The position numbers and the translations under genes are program-made. A stretch of DNA of 64,000 bases from G963662905 sp963676415 (GTDB taxonomy: Bacteria > Bacteroidota > Bacteroidia > Bacteroidales > WRLA01). Location: the NCBI GenBank assembly GCA_963676415.1, contig OY781097.1, positions 186,001-250,000 on the forward strand, given 5' to 3'. Shown piece by piece: positions 34,874-42,495 of this stretch (position 1 is its first letter; the number at the start of each line of letters is the position of its first letter). The notes beneath the pieces were generated by a model that saw only the letters and a list, made by a program, of their open reading frames with translations, made no database searches and was not told the origin of the DNA.

Positions 34874-35938
34874 ATGCCCAACAAAAAAATCCTGATTTTT
34901 TATTTTTCTGGAACAGGAAATGCACGCGAAGCAGCGCGATGGACGGCCAATGAAGCCGAAAGTTCCAGTTGGGAAGCACAATTATTCAATATTGAAAAGA
35001 ACCCCGATACAGATAAAACACTCAATCAGTACCCGGGAGCCCTGATCGGCATTTACGGGCCAACACATGGGTTTAATTTTCCGCCAATCCTTTTGAAATT
35101 CTTCCATTCACTGCCAAAAGGGAACAAACAAAATATATTCCTGCTCAACACCCGTGCCGGCATGAAACTGGGGAAAGCTTTTCTGCCCGGTTTAAGCGGG
35201 CTGGCTCATTATTATGCCTGGTTGGTTCTACGTCTAAAAGGTTTTCGCATCATCGGCATGCAGCCTCTGGATATGCCCAGCAACTGGATATCATTGCACC
35301 CTGCGCTCAAAAAACAGGTCGAACTTTCGATTGTACACCGTTGCGAAGGCATTGTAAGGGCTTTTGCCCAAAAAATGATTCAAGGAAAAAACTCCTATAA
35401 AGCGCTTTGGTCACTTCCATTGGACATCATGTTATGGCCGGCTGCCTTTTTGTATTTTATTGCCGGACGCTTTTTCCTGGCCAAAACTTTCATTAGCGAC
35501 ACCAGCTGTATCGATTGCGGATTATGCGTAAAAGAATGCCCAAACGGAGCACTGAAAATTATAAATGGCCGCCCCTTTTGGGGCATACATTGCGAAAGCT
35601 GTATGCGGTGCATGAACATCTGCCCGAAAAGAAGCATTCAAACATCGCTAATAGGCCCGACACTTGGACTGCTGCTTGGCTTTTGGGCAGCCAGTATTTT
35701 GAAAAATCAGGTCTTTTCAATAGAATGGAAATTCGCCGCCTGGCTACAAAACCCTATAGTCAGCGAAAGTATCGGTTTTATTATTGACTGGGGATTATCT
35801 ATTGGGTGTGTAACCATTATCTATTTTATCATACACCAGGCAATGGGAATTAAAATAATTGGTAAAACATTACGATGGGGCAATTTCACTGTATGGAAAT
35901 TCTGGAGGAGGTATCAGCCGGGCTTTCTCAATAAATAG
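34874..35938 (+). CDS. EFR1-type flavodoxin/ferredoxin membrane protein
   Basis: A 354-residue protein with an N-terminal flavodoxin-like domain (FYFSGTGNAREAA, FMN phosphate loop; GPTHGFNFPP), then two 4Fe-4S motifs (CIDCGLCVKECP and CESCMRCMNICP, about residues 210-255) and two hydrophobic C-terminal segments likely to be membrane helices. This is the EFR1 architecture, expected to carry electrons from FMN through two clusters; the partner is unknown. The frame opens eight codons further up at a TTG (34850), but that overlaps a TACCTTTG -7 box at 34845-34852, so the ATG at 34874 is chosen. It is divergent from parE. Confidence 0.85.
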   Translation: MPNKKILIFYFSGTGNAREAARWTANEAESSSWEAQLFNIEKNPDTDKTLNQYPGALIGIYGPTHGFNFPPILLKFFHSLPKGNKQNIFLLNTRAGMKLGKAFLPGLSGLAHYYAWLVLRLKGFRIIGMQPLDMPSNWISLHPALKKQVELSIVHRCEGIVRAFAQKMIQGKNSYKALWSLPLDIMLWPAAFLYFIAGRFFLAKTFISDTSCIDCGLCVKECPNGALKIINGRPFWGIHCESCMRCMNICPKRSIQTSLIGPTLGLLLGFWAASILKNQVFSIEWKFAAWLQNPIVSESIGFIIDWGLSIGCVTIIYFIIHQAMGIKIIGKTLRWGNFTVWKFWRRYQPGFLNK

Positions 35939-35966
35939 TCCAGTACAACTCTAAAAATAATACATC

Positions 35967-37031
35967 CTAAGAAAACAAGGTATAAGCCGTATAAATCAAA
36001 TAAACTACGTACAGTCCGATTAAGATGATACCCGTAGGGCGTCCGATGCGCCAGCGGCGGATAATCAATATGAAGAAAATGACCAGAACGGAAATAAACA
36101 ACAGGACTACCGAGAAAAACAGGTTGTCCTGGCTTACCGGGATAATTTCACGCTTACTGATGAGCAGTGCAATCAGCCAGGGCAGCCCGAGACCGATCAT
36201 TACATCAAAAATATTGGAGCCAATGGCATTGCTGATGCCCATATCGCCACGTCCCTGCCTTGCCACGATAATGGAAGAAATCATATCGGGCACGCTGGTC
36301 CCTACGGCCAGCACCGTGATCCCGATGATTACTTCGGGCACATTGAGTATTTCGCTGATACCAATAGCACTTTGCACCAAAACCCAAGAAAGCACGGCTA
36401 TAAAACCTATCGACATAAAGAAGACGCCAAAATAATGATTGGGTGGAGGAAATACCTTGTAAAGCAAATAATCAAGCGGCATCAGGACTTTTTCCAGTGA
36501 CGTATATTTTACGCGTTCTTCCCCTTCTTCGGCCTGTGGCAGATCTGCTGCCGGATCATGATAAGGAAACCAACGGCGCCAGCGTACCACAGCAAGAACA
36601 TAAACAGCAAAACAGACAACAAAGATAATGCTCTCCGTCAGGCTGATACCTCCATCGTGGAAGGCCCAGAAAAGCAAACCAATGGCCAATAAATAAAACA
36701 GGATATCGCGCACAATAGGTTGCCAAGTAATGGTCGCTTTTTTTACCATTGCCACAGCACCAATAATCACCAAAATGTTAAAAAGAGCAGAACCAACAAT
36801 GGTTCCCATTCCGATTTCTTCGTGTCCGCCGGGCTGAAGGACAGCAACCAGCGCTACAAAAAGCTCCGGGGCGCTGCTTCCTATGGCCATCAGGGTGGCT
36901 CCGGCCATATCCGACGACAGGTTTAGACGCTCTGCAATGCGATCGAGCGAATCGATAAAATATTTATCGGTTACCTGAGAAAGGAGATAAAATGTGAGTA
37001 ATAGCAGCAGCAGATATGCAATTAATCCCAT
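35967..37031 (-). CDS. Calcium/sodium antiporter (CaCA family)
   Basis: A 354-residue inner-membrane protein of about ten helices. Both alpha repeats of the cation/Ca2+ exchanger superfamily are present: GATLMAIGSSAPELFVALVA (N-terminal half) and GITVLAVGTSVPDMISSIIV with SNAIGSNIFDVMIGLGLPWL (C-terminal half), joined by a cytoplasmic loop. The Glu/Asp of the repeats that bind Ca2+ are kept. It resembles YrbG and K+-dependent exchangers. It is convergent with the EFR1 gene and upstream of miaA on the same strand, with no evident operon. Confidence 0.92.
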   Translation of the reverse strand: MGLIAYLLLLLLTFYLLSQVTDKYFIDSLDRIAERLNLSSDMAGATLMAIGSSAPELFVALVAVLQPGGHEEIGMGTIVGSALFNILVIIGAVAMVKKATITWQPIVRDILFYLLAIGLLFWAFHDGGISLTESIIFVVCFAVYVLAVVRWRRWFPYHDPAADLPQAEEGEERVKYTSLEKVLMPLDYLLYKVFPPPNHYFGVFFMSIGFIAVLSWVLVQSAIGISEILNVPEVIIGITVLAVGTSVPDMISSIIVARQGRGDMGISNAIGSNIFDVMIGLGLPWLIALLISKREIIPVSQDNLFFSVVLLFISVLVIFFILIIRRWRIGRPTGIILIGLYVVYLIYTAYTLFS

Positions 37032-37121
37032 AGTTTTTTTGCACTTAGAACAATCAAAGATAAAACAATTCAGTGATTTTCAAAGGTTTTGAGCCATATT
37101 TTTCTGTTTCCACCCCCCAAA

Positions 37122-38036
37122 TCATCTTTTATCGAGCATTTTACAAATTTCCGCTGTGCGCTCTTCGGCTGTCATCCGGCCATCGATCCACTCCAATTGA
37201 AATCCTTTGCGCTCCATCCGCCGAAACCAGGTCATCTGCCGTTTGGCAAACTGATGGATGGCCGTATTGAGCTGCGCAAACATTTGGTCGTATGTCAAAA
37301 TGCCCTGCGCATAATCTGTCAGGTACCGGTATTCCAGTCCATAAAAACGCAATTCATCCGGCTGATGGTTTTTCAGCAATGTGTGAATTTCGTCAATCAT
37401 CCCCTCTTTGAGGCGGGCATGCAGGCGTGCGGTAATTCTTTGACGGATGGTTTCCCGATCTAAGCGCACAGCAAAAATCCGGCTCTCAAATTCCGGCCAG
37501 TTATCCCGTTCATCGGCATGCGCCTGATTGTAAAGCTCAATTTCGATAGCCCGCACCAAGCGCTGGCGGTCGGCCGTATCGCTCGTATTGTGCAGCGGGC
37601 GCAATTGTGCAAGTTTTTGCTGCAAAGTCCCCATTTCCAAATCGGCCAGATCATTGCGCAACGACTTGTTTTCAGGCACTTCCAGCATGCGGTATCCTGC
37701 CAAAACAGCTTCAATATACATCCCTGTGCCGCCTGCCAGAATTGCCTGCTTTTTGCGCTTGCGGATATCCTCAAAGGCATTCAGGAAAGCCTTCTGAAAT
37801 TCAAAAACATTGAACTCATAGCCCGGATCGGCAATATCGACCAGATGCAGCGGAACTTCCTTGCCTTCAACGGTATAATCTTCCATGTCTTTTCCGGTAC
37901 CAATATCCATTCCACGATAAACCTGCCGCGAATCCGCAGAAATAATCTCAGCATCAAGCTTATGCGCCAGTAATACGGCTGTTCTGGTTTTTCCGGTAGC
38001 CGTGGGGCCGGTAATGACGATTAAATTAGTGGACAT
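37122..38036 (-). CDS. miaA: tRNA dimethylallyltransferase
   Basis: A 304-residue enzyme that adds a dimethylallyl group to A37 of tRNAs reading U-first codons. The P-loop GPTATGKTRTA is at residues 9-19; SADSRQVYRGMDIGTGK, LAGGTGMYIEAV and the C-terminal KRQMTWFRR segment complete the family. The start overlaps the end of the upstream GT2 gene by 16 bases, which suggests co-transcription. Confidence 0.96.
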   Translation of the reverse strand: MSTNLIVITGPTATGKTRTAVLLAHKLDAEIISADSRQVYRGMDIGTGKDMEDYTVEGKEVPLHLVDIADPGYEFNVFEFQKAFLNAFEDIRKRKKQAILAGGTGMYIEAVLAGYRMLEVPENKSLRNDLADLEMGTLQQKLAQLRPLHNTSDTADRQRLVRAIEIELYNQAHADERDNWPEFESRIFAVRLDRETIRQRITARLHARLKEGMIDEIHTLLKNHQPDELRFYGLEYRYLTDYAQGILTYDQMFAQLNTAIHQFAKRQMTWFRRMERKGFQLEWIDGRMTAEERTAEICKMLDKR

Positions 38037-39238
38037 GCTTTTTGTAGTTTTTCTTCTTCAAGAACAAGAGTATCGCGCAAAACGTTCAATAAAGCAGTAT
38101 CTGCATTTTGGAGGGCATCAATGCGGAACAATTCAGGCAATGCCTGCCCGATATGTGGATAAAACTTCTGTACCCATGACCGGATTGTCTGCATTTCGGT
38201 TGTTTCGGGCTGCTGCTCTTTGCGCCAGCGTAGATATTGCAAAATGCGCAAACCATCAAAAGCCGTATGCGCCGCTTTGATAAATGCCTGCTCAGAAGCA
38301 GCATTAGCACGCCAGACGCGCCATATCGCACGCCCTTTATTGCTCTCCTTCAGAAAGTCCAACACCCGGCCTTCACAATCATCACGATACAATTTGGGCA
38401 GCAGGTCATAAAAATTTTGAATCTCATCGAAGAACAAGGGATCGTAAAAAGGATAAGAAGACCAGTCGCCCGAGTTTCCTTTGATCATAGCCGGACCGGT
38501 ACCAAAAAAAACGCGCGCGCTAAAACGGCTTGCAGGATACACCTTCTCAGTACTATAGACCAACAAAGGACCGCTTTTGCGGAGCTTCTGCAGGAAATAA
38601 AAATCCTCTCCGCTCATCTTCGGTGTAATACCGCCAATTCTACGATACGACTTCACGGGACAGGCCATTGCCGAACCCAAAGCCGTAAAACGATACGGAC
38701 TTTCAGTGCGCCAAAGGTTCAGGCTGTAAAAACGCATATACAGCTCATAGCGCAAAACAGCGCGGTCTTCCGCCTCATTCCCCGTAAGTGGGTGATAATA
38801 AGGCAAAGCCATAGCCACGGCATCAGGATATTGCTTTTGAAGACGGAGTAAATTACAGAAATAATTTTCGGGAATCAAAGTATCGGCATCCATGCTCACC
38901 AAAAGGTCATTCGCATCTGCTTTGGCTACAGCCGCATCCATTGCCACACGCCGAGCATGGCCCACACCATGCTTTTTCCCCTGCCAGCCTTTGCCGGCAC
39001 TGCTGTAATCAAGTATGCAGATACGCGGATCGTCCAATGCCTGCAAATAGTTCAGGCAAGACTGATTGTCCCTGTAAATGGATTTTCTATCTACATCATC
39101 ACGAAAAGCTTCCGGCTGGTTCACACAAATAAACATCTCAAAATCAACACCTTCAGCTGCTTTTAAAACAGAAGGAAGCACACTGGGAAGATATTCCATT
39201 TCGCCCATCACAGGCATAGCCGCCCTGATTTTACCCAT
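38021..39238 (-). CDS. Glycosyltransferase family 2-like protein
   Basis: A 405-residue GT-A fold protein. MPVMGEMEYLPSVLPSVLKA opens the nucleotide-binding half, GKKHGVGHARRVAMDAA follows, and LLVSMDADTLIP has the DxD metal site. SGEDFYFLQKLRKSGPLLVY is the acceptor/base region (ED). The C-terminal ~130 residues are helical and charged. Substrates are unknown. It overlaps miaA by 16 bases, and the divergent BASS-type transporter starts 71 bp away. Confidence 0.85.
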   Translation of the reverse strand: MGKIRAAMPVMGEMEYLPSVLPSVLKAAEGVDFEMFICVNQPEAFRDDVDRKSIYRDNQSCLNYLQALDDPRICILDYSSAGKGWQGKKHGVGHARRVAMDAAVAKADANDLLVSMDADTLIPENYFCNLLRLQKQYPDAVAMALPYYHPLTGNEAEDRAVLRYELYMRFYSLNLWRTESPYRFTALGSAMACPVKSYRRIGGITPKMSGEDFYFLQKLRKSGPLLVYSTEKVYPASRFSARVFFGTGPAMIKGNSGDWSSYPFYDPLFFDEIQNFYDLLPKLYRDDCEGRVLDFLKESNKGRAIWRVWRANAASEQAFIKAAHTAFDGLRILQYLRWRKEQQPETTEMQTIRSWVQKFYPHIGQALPELFRIDALQNADTALLNVLRDTLVLEEEKLQKACPLI

Positions 39239-39260
39239 ACAACATTATCTTGTAAAAACT

Positions 39261-39291
39261 TTGTGTGTCTGCATTTGTTGCAGTAATTTTG
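39261..39291 (+). promoter_or_regulatory. Promoter of the BASS-type transporter
   Basis: TTG at 39261-39263, a 20-bp spacer and TAATTTTG at 39284-39291. The transporter ATG (39310) lies 18 bp downstream, which also rules out the upstream GTG at 39265. Confidence 0.7.
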
Positions 39292-39309
39292 GCAAACTTA
39301 ATAAGAATT

Positions 39310-40257
39310 ATGCACTACCTGATCAAAATCATAAAGAACCGAAACTTCCTGCTTGCCCTGGCTTTTATCCTTGGCCTGAGCCTCAACCATGCTGCCGTTT
39401 ACATCAAAGATTATCTGATGTATATCCTGGCATTTATGCTCAGTATCAGCCTATCGGCATTCAATTTTCAAGCATTCCTTCCACTGCGCAATACTATTCG
39501 ACCCATCCTGATTACTTTACTGATGAATTACCTCATTTTTGGCGGACTGATTATGGGGTTGGCCTATCTGCTGCTCAACGACCCCAACCTCATCAACGGC
39601 TTTTGGTTCATCACTTTAGCCCCTCCCGGCGTGGTGATTATTCCCTTTATCCTGAATGCCGGCGGCAGCATTGAGAAACCCGTTATCGGCATTGCCGGAG
39701 CCTACCTGCTGCTCTTTCTTATTTTCCCTGCCGGGATGTTGCTATCGGGTATGGAAAAAGCAGTGCCATTAAGCAGCCTGATCTCCAGCCTGGTCATCCT
39801 CATTGCTTTACCCCTTGGTTTATCTCGCCTAATACGGGGCAAAAAAGCACAGGAACACCTGAAGACATATCGCGGGCGCTACGTTGATGTGAGCTTTTTC
39901 TTTATTGTTTATACCATCATCGGGTTGAACCGAGATGTTTTTGTACACCAGCCCGAAAAACTTTTACTGCCTCTGCTCATTCTCACACTGGTGGTTTTTG
40001 GCGGCAGCAGCCTGTTGTGGCCCATTCTGAAGACAACCAAAATACCACCGGAAAAATACTACAGCTACCAATTGGTGTATTCCATAAAAAACAATGGATT
40101 TGCCGCCGTTACAGCTCTGAGCACAGGCATAGCAGACACCGCCCTGCCCGCTGCCGCGATGAGCGTGGTGCTGCTTATTTACCTCATATTGTTTGGTATG
40201 CGGAAATCCATAAAGGAAATGAGCGCAGAAATCCGGCAGGAAAAAAGCAAAATATAA
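39310..40257 (+). CDS. Bile acid:sodium symporter family (BASS-like) transporter
   Basis: A 315-residue protein with nine or ten hydrophobic segments in an inner-membrane arrangement. The order of helices and motifs (LAPPGVVIIPFILNAGGSIE in the first half; YSIKNNGFAAVTALSTGIAD in the second, where BASS proteins carry the crossover Na+/substrate region) fits the bile acid:Na+ symporter superfamily. The substrate is unknown and need not be a bile acid. It stands alone with its own promoter and is followed by tRNA-Val. Confidence 0.8.
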   Translation: MHYLIKIIKNRNFLLALAFILGLSLNHAAVYIKDYLMYILAFMLSISLSAFNFQAFLPLRNTIRPILITLLMNYLIFGGLIMGLAYLLLNDPNLINGFWFITLAPPGVVIIPFILNAGGSIEKPVIGIAGAYLLLFLIFPAGMLLSGMEKAVPLSSLISSLVILIALPLGLSRLIRGKKAQEHLKTYRGRYVDVSFFFIVYTIIGLNRDVFVHQPEKLLLPLLILTLVVFGGSSLLWPILKTTKIPPEKYYSYQLVYSIKNNGFAAVTALSTGIADTALPAAAMSVVLLIYLILFGMRKSIKEMSAEIRQEKSKI

Positions 40258-40310
40258 GGGAAGCGAAATCCAGATGCATATTTTGTGTATCTTTGTGCAC
40301 CCAAATAAAA

Positions 40311-40388
40311 GGGACGTTAGCTCAGTTGGTTCAGAGCGCTTGCTTGACAGGCAAGAGGTCACTGGTTCGATTCCAGTACGCCCCACCA
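40311..40388 (+). tRNA. tRNA-Val (anticodon GAC)
   Basis: A complete 78-nt cloverleaf with encoded CCA. The anticodon stem CTTGC/GCAAG closes the loop TTGACAG (anticodon GAC), the D arm is GCTC/GAGC and the T arm is ACTGG-TTCGATT-CCAGT. The acceptor stem GGGACGT / ACGCCCC has an A:C mismatch at the 4:69 position. A TATCTTTG -7 box lies at 40288-40295. Confidence 0.95.
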
Positions 40389-40397
40389 CTATAAATC

Positions 40398-40433
40398 AGC
40401 CTGTTACATCAAAATTTGTAGCAGGCTTTTTTT
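40398..40433 (+). terminator. Terminator after tRNA-Val
   Basis: AGCCTGTTAC / GTAGCAGGCT (10 bp, one G-U pair) with a 10-nt loop and seven T, starting 10 nt after the CCA end. Confidence 0.85.
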
Positions 40434-40460
40434 ATGTGTCCATAAGAAACATCCTTGAAA

Positions 40461-40715
40461 TTATTCCTGAGGCTCTTCAGGCAATGCTTTGAGATGTTTG
40501 ATGTAGCGTTGCATATTGAATGCTTCTCAAAAAATTCATCAGGCGAAATATCTAAAAAGCCACACATTGCCCTATAAGCTGTTTGCACACAAGTCATCAT
40601 AATCTGGTTTGCACAGTCGTTTAAAAGTTTCTTTGGTTTCCGGCGGGTTGTTGTCTTGCATTTTATTTTCCACAATCTCAAAAACCGCATCCCGCAAATC
40701 TTCATTAATTTCCAT
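40461..40715 (-). pseudogene. Decayed copy of a small conserved Bacteroidota protein
   Basis: On the minus strand, an ATG at 40713-40715 opens a coding stretch (MEINEDLRDAVFEIVENK, DNNPPETKETFKRL). The similarity then continues in a second frame (KQLIGQCVAF, followed by a TAG where Glu is expected, then IF) and ends in the first frame again with FNMQRYIKHLKALPEEPQE and a TAA at 40461-40463. That implies two frameshifts and a nonsense change over about 85 codons. From memory, intact relatives are small cytoplasmic proteins with an N-terminal NNPPET and a central IGQCVAxEI motif; their function is unknown. The longer open frame at 40409-40993 is an artefact crossing this gene. Confidence 0.7.
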
Positions 40716-40870
40716 TGATAAATATTTATAGTGTTCCCGTAAAACCATGAACGAAGCGGGCTAGCTTGTAAACCAAATTGTTGAGCATGAACAATGTATC
40801 TGATGGTAAAGTTAAGGAATTTTCCTGCAATTTGATATAGCTTAAGCCGAATAAAAATAAACCTGAATAA

Positions 40871-40960
40871 TTCATGAAATTCTGTCATGAGCACATTCGA
40901 CAAACTCAATGACCTCCCACAAAACGCAATAAGAGAAAGGGGGCGCAGATTTTTGGCGCA
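40871..40960 (+). repeat. Dispersed intergenic repeat, copy 1 (5' part)
   Basis: This holds ATGAGCACATTCGACAAACT and continues to CGCAATAAGAGAAAGG. It aligns over about 85 bp with the reverse complement of 54675-54759. The 3' part of the element is found 250 bp away at 41207-41250, with a MITE-like segment between. Confidence 0.6.
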
Positions 40961-40981
40961 CAGGAAAGCCGTAGCTATTTC

Positions 40982-41172
40982 AACCCGGAACATGTGTTAG
41001 AAGATCGTTATGAGCACATTCGACAAGCTCAGTGACCAAACTGAAAATACAATAAAACAATGGAATATAAAATTGATGCACAGCACCGCTATGGAGAGTA
41101 TTTATATTCCAACAAAGGTTTGTTTTGCAGCAGTTTCGGTTCGTAATAGATTTATCATGCATGTCCCGGGTT
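40982..41172. mobile_element. MITE-like element with 13-bp terminal inverted repeats
   Basis: A 191-bp segment bounded by AACCCGGAACATG (40982-40994) and the reverse complement of AACCCGGGACATG (41160-41172; 12 of 13 match). It has an inner inverted repeat TGGAATATAAA / TTTATATTCCA and carries another copy of ATGAGCACATTCGACAAGCT at 41010. It splits dispersed-repeat copy 1. No transposase gene and no clear target duplication are seen. Confidence 0.45.
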
Positions 41173-41206
41173 AAGCTCCAAAAAGATAGTATTCTTTCCT
41201 ATTGAA

Positions 41207-41250
41207 GCGGTTTGGGCGTGTAATAGAATATTTTATGAATTATTCAGCTT
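41207..41250 (+). repeat. Dispersed intergenic repeat, copy 1 (3' part)
   Basis: GCGGTTTGGGCGTGTAATAG and ATATTTTATGAATTATTCAG match the reverse complement of 54645-54690 almost base for base, completing the element begun at 40871. Confidence 0.6.
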
Positions 41251-41263
41251 AAAATCAAATCTC

Positions 41264-42073
41264 TTAGAAATAAACACCCAAGCGAATAGAGCTGTTGTAG
41301 TTAAAGCCAAAATCGTTTTCCTTATATGACGGGAAATCAAATTCCTGAGGATCAAGATAAATGGAACCTACAGTAGTTTCTACTTTTACTTTATGGTATT
41401 TGGTTACTTCGTACCCCAGGCCGATTTCAAAGCCCATATATAAATGGGGCAACACAAAATAATCTGCACCAAAAACAGCATTGGCTCCTATAGCGGTATA
41501 GCCACGTTCGGTAATCGAAAAATTATCATAATAAATATTATGTCCTTCAGCAAGCCAGGCGCCGTCAGCCTCAATATTTACAGGAACCGGCTTATCGCTA
41601 AGGAAATCATCAGTGATATAATATTCGTAATTTGCTTTGGAAGATTTCGTCAGATAGGAAAGTTCAAAACCGACATAGGGCGATATTTTTGTTCCCTGCA
41701 GCAAGCGAAACTCAATACCCGGCCTGAAGCCAATAATTGTATATTTTTCATCGCCGGTAGCTTCCGATCCTGTTGGATCTTCATAATCATCCTCGGAAAC
41801 CGATGTTTTATGGTTCCTGAACCTTAAGCCCAAGCGCAGCGCCATCTTATCGCTCAACCAATATTTGGTTCGCAGTGTTTCGAAGTGAAAAACTCCATTA
41901 TCGCTGAATGGATCGAAATCAATTTCCAGCATAAAATCACCCGAAGAAGGCAACATCAGTTCCTTTTTCACTACCTTTTTTACTTCTTTTTCAACTTCCT
42001 GCCCCTGAGCTGAAGCCACAAATGAGAGCGATAAAACGCATCCCAAAACAATAATTAATCTATTCAATTTCAT
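41264..42073 (-). CDS. Outer-membrane beta-barrel protein
   Basis: A 269-residue protein with a signal peptide (MKLNRLIIVLGCVLSLSFV, cleavage near ASA-Q at residue 22-23). A short charged linker (VEKEVKKVVKKEL) follows, then alternating amphipathic strands ending in the aromatic C-terminus GVYF typical of outer-membrane barrels. Strand-like segments such as GIEFRLLQGTKISPYVGFEL and LYMGFEIGLGYEVTKYHKVK resemble OMP_b-brl domains. Function is unknown. It is a single-gene unit with a clear promoter. Confidence 0.8.
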   Translation of the reverse strand: MKLNRLIIVLGCVLSLSFVASAQGQEVEKEVKKVVKKELMLPSSGDFMLEIDFDPFSDNGVFHFETLRTKYWLSDKMALRLGLRFRNHKTSVSEDDYEDPTGSEATGDEKYTIIGFRPGIEFRLLQGTKISPYVGFELSYLTKSSKANYEYYITDDFLSDKPVPVNIEADGAWLAEGHNIYYDNFSITERGYTAIGANAVFGADYFVLPHLYMGFEIGLGYEVTKYHKVKVETTVGSIYLDPQEFDFPSYKENDFGFNYNSSIRLGVYF

Positions 42074-42139
42074 GATTTATTTGATTGGTTAATAAAGTTT
42101 TCAATAAGCAATCTTGAGTTCTTTCCTTCTAAAAGGATA

Positions 42140-42169
42140 CAAATATAGAAGAAACTTTCTAATAGGCAA
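42140..42169 (-). promoter_or_regulatory. Promoter of the outer-membrane barrel gene
   Basis: Minus-strand TTG at 42167-42169, a 19-bp spacer and TATATTTG at 42140-42147; the ATG is 66 bp downstream. Confidence 0.8.
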
Positions 42170-42292
42170 TGATAAATTATACAAAAACCATAAAACAATA
42201 AATTTTTTAATATGATAAAACGATCCCACAGGGGACAAGCAAAAAATAAATTATCCCTTTTTTAATGTATCAAACAGGCTTTTCCCGGGATG

Positions 42293-42460
42293 CTAATCCG
42301 CTTTCTTGCGGCTGCCCATCCATCTTCCCAAAAAATAAAACCCAATAATGGGTATAAACATAAATTTTGCTGATTGCTCTAAAACACCAAACTCATTCAG
42401 CAAAACCAATAGTAATGCAGCAAGTGCAATTACCAAAATATCAATTAGTCGTTTTTTCAT
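42293..42460 (-). CDS. Small two-helix membrane protein
   Basis: A 55-residue protein: MKKRLIDILVIALAALLLVL forms a first hydrophobic helix, and FMFIPIIGFYFLGRWMGSRK a second that ends in basic residues. The start ATG is at 42458-42460 and the stop at 42293-42295. The codon pattern is plausible and positive charges flank the helices. I do not recognise the family. It lies between the aldehyde dehydrogenase (35 bp) and the barrel gene on the same strand and may be co-transcribed with the former. Confidence 0.55.
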   Translation of the reverse strand: MKKRLIDILVIALAALLLVLLNEFGVLEQSAKFMFIPIIGFYFLGRWMGSRKKAD

Positions 42461-42495
42461 TTCGATAGAATTTAAAAAGTCAAATTTAGGAAATA

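Noticed and set aside
39106..39117. ATCATCACGAAAAG, a match to the promoter-module repeat
   Set aside because: A single copy inside the GT2 coding region, with no 21-bp partner and no promoter; taken as chance.
40409..40993. A 194-codon minus-strand open frame
   Set aside because: It crosses a terminator, the decayed gene at 40461-40715 and repeat DNA in mixed frames; only the pieces described as the pseudogene have protein-like similarity.
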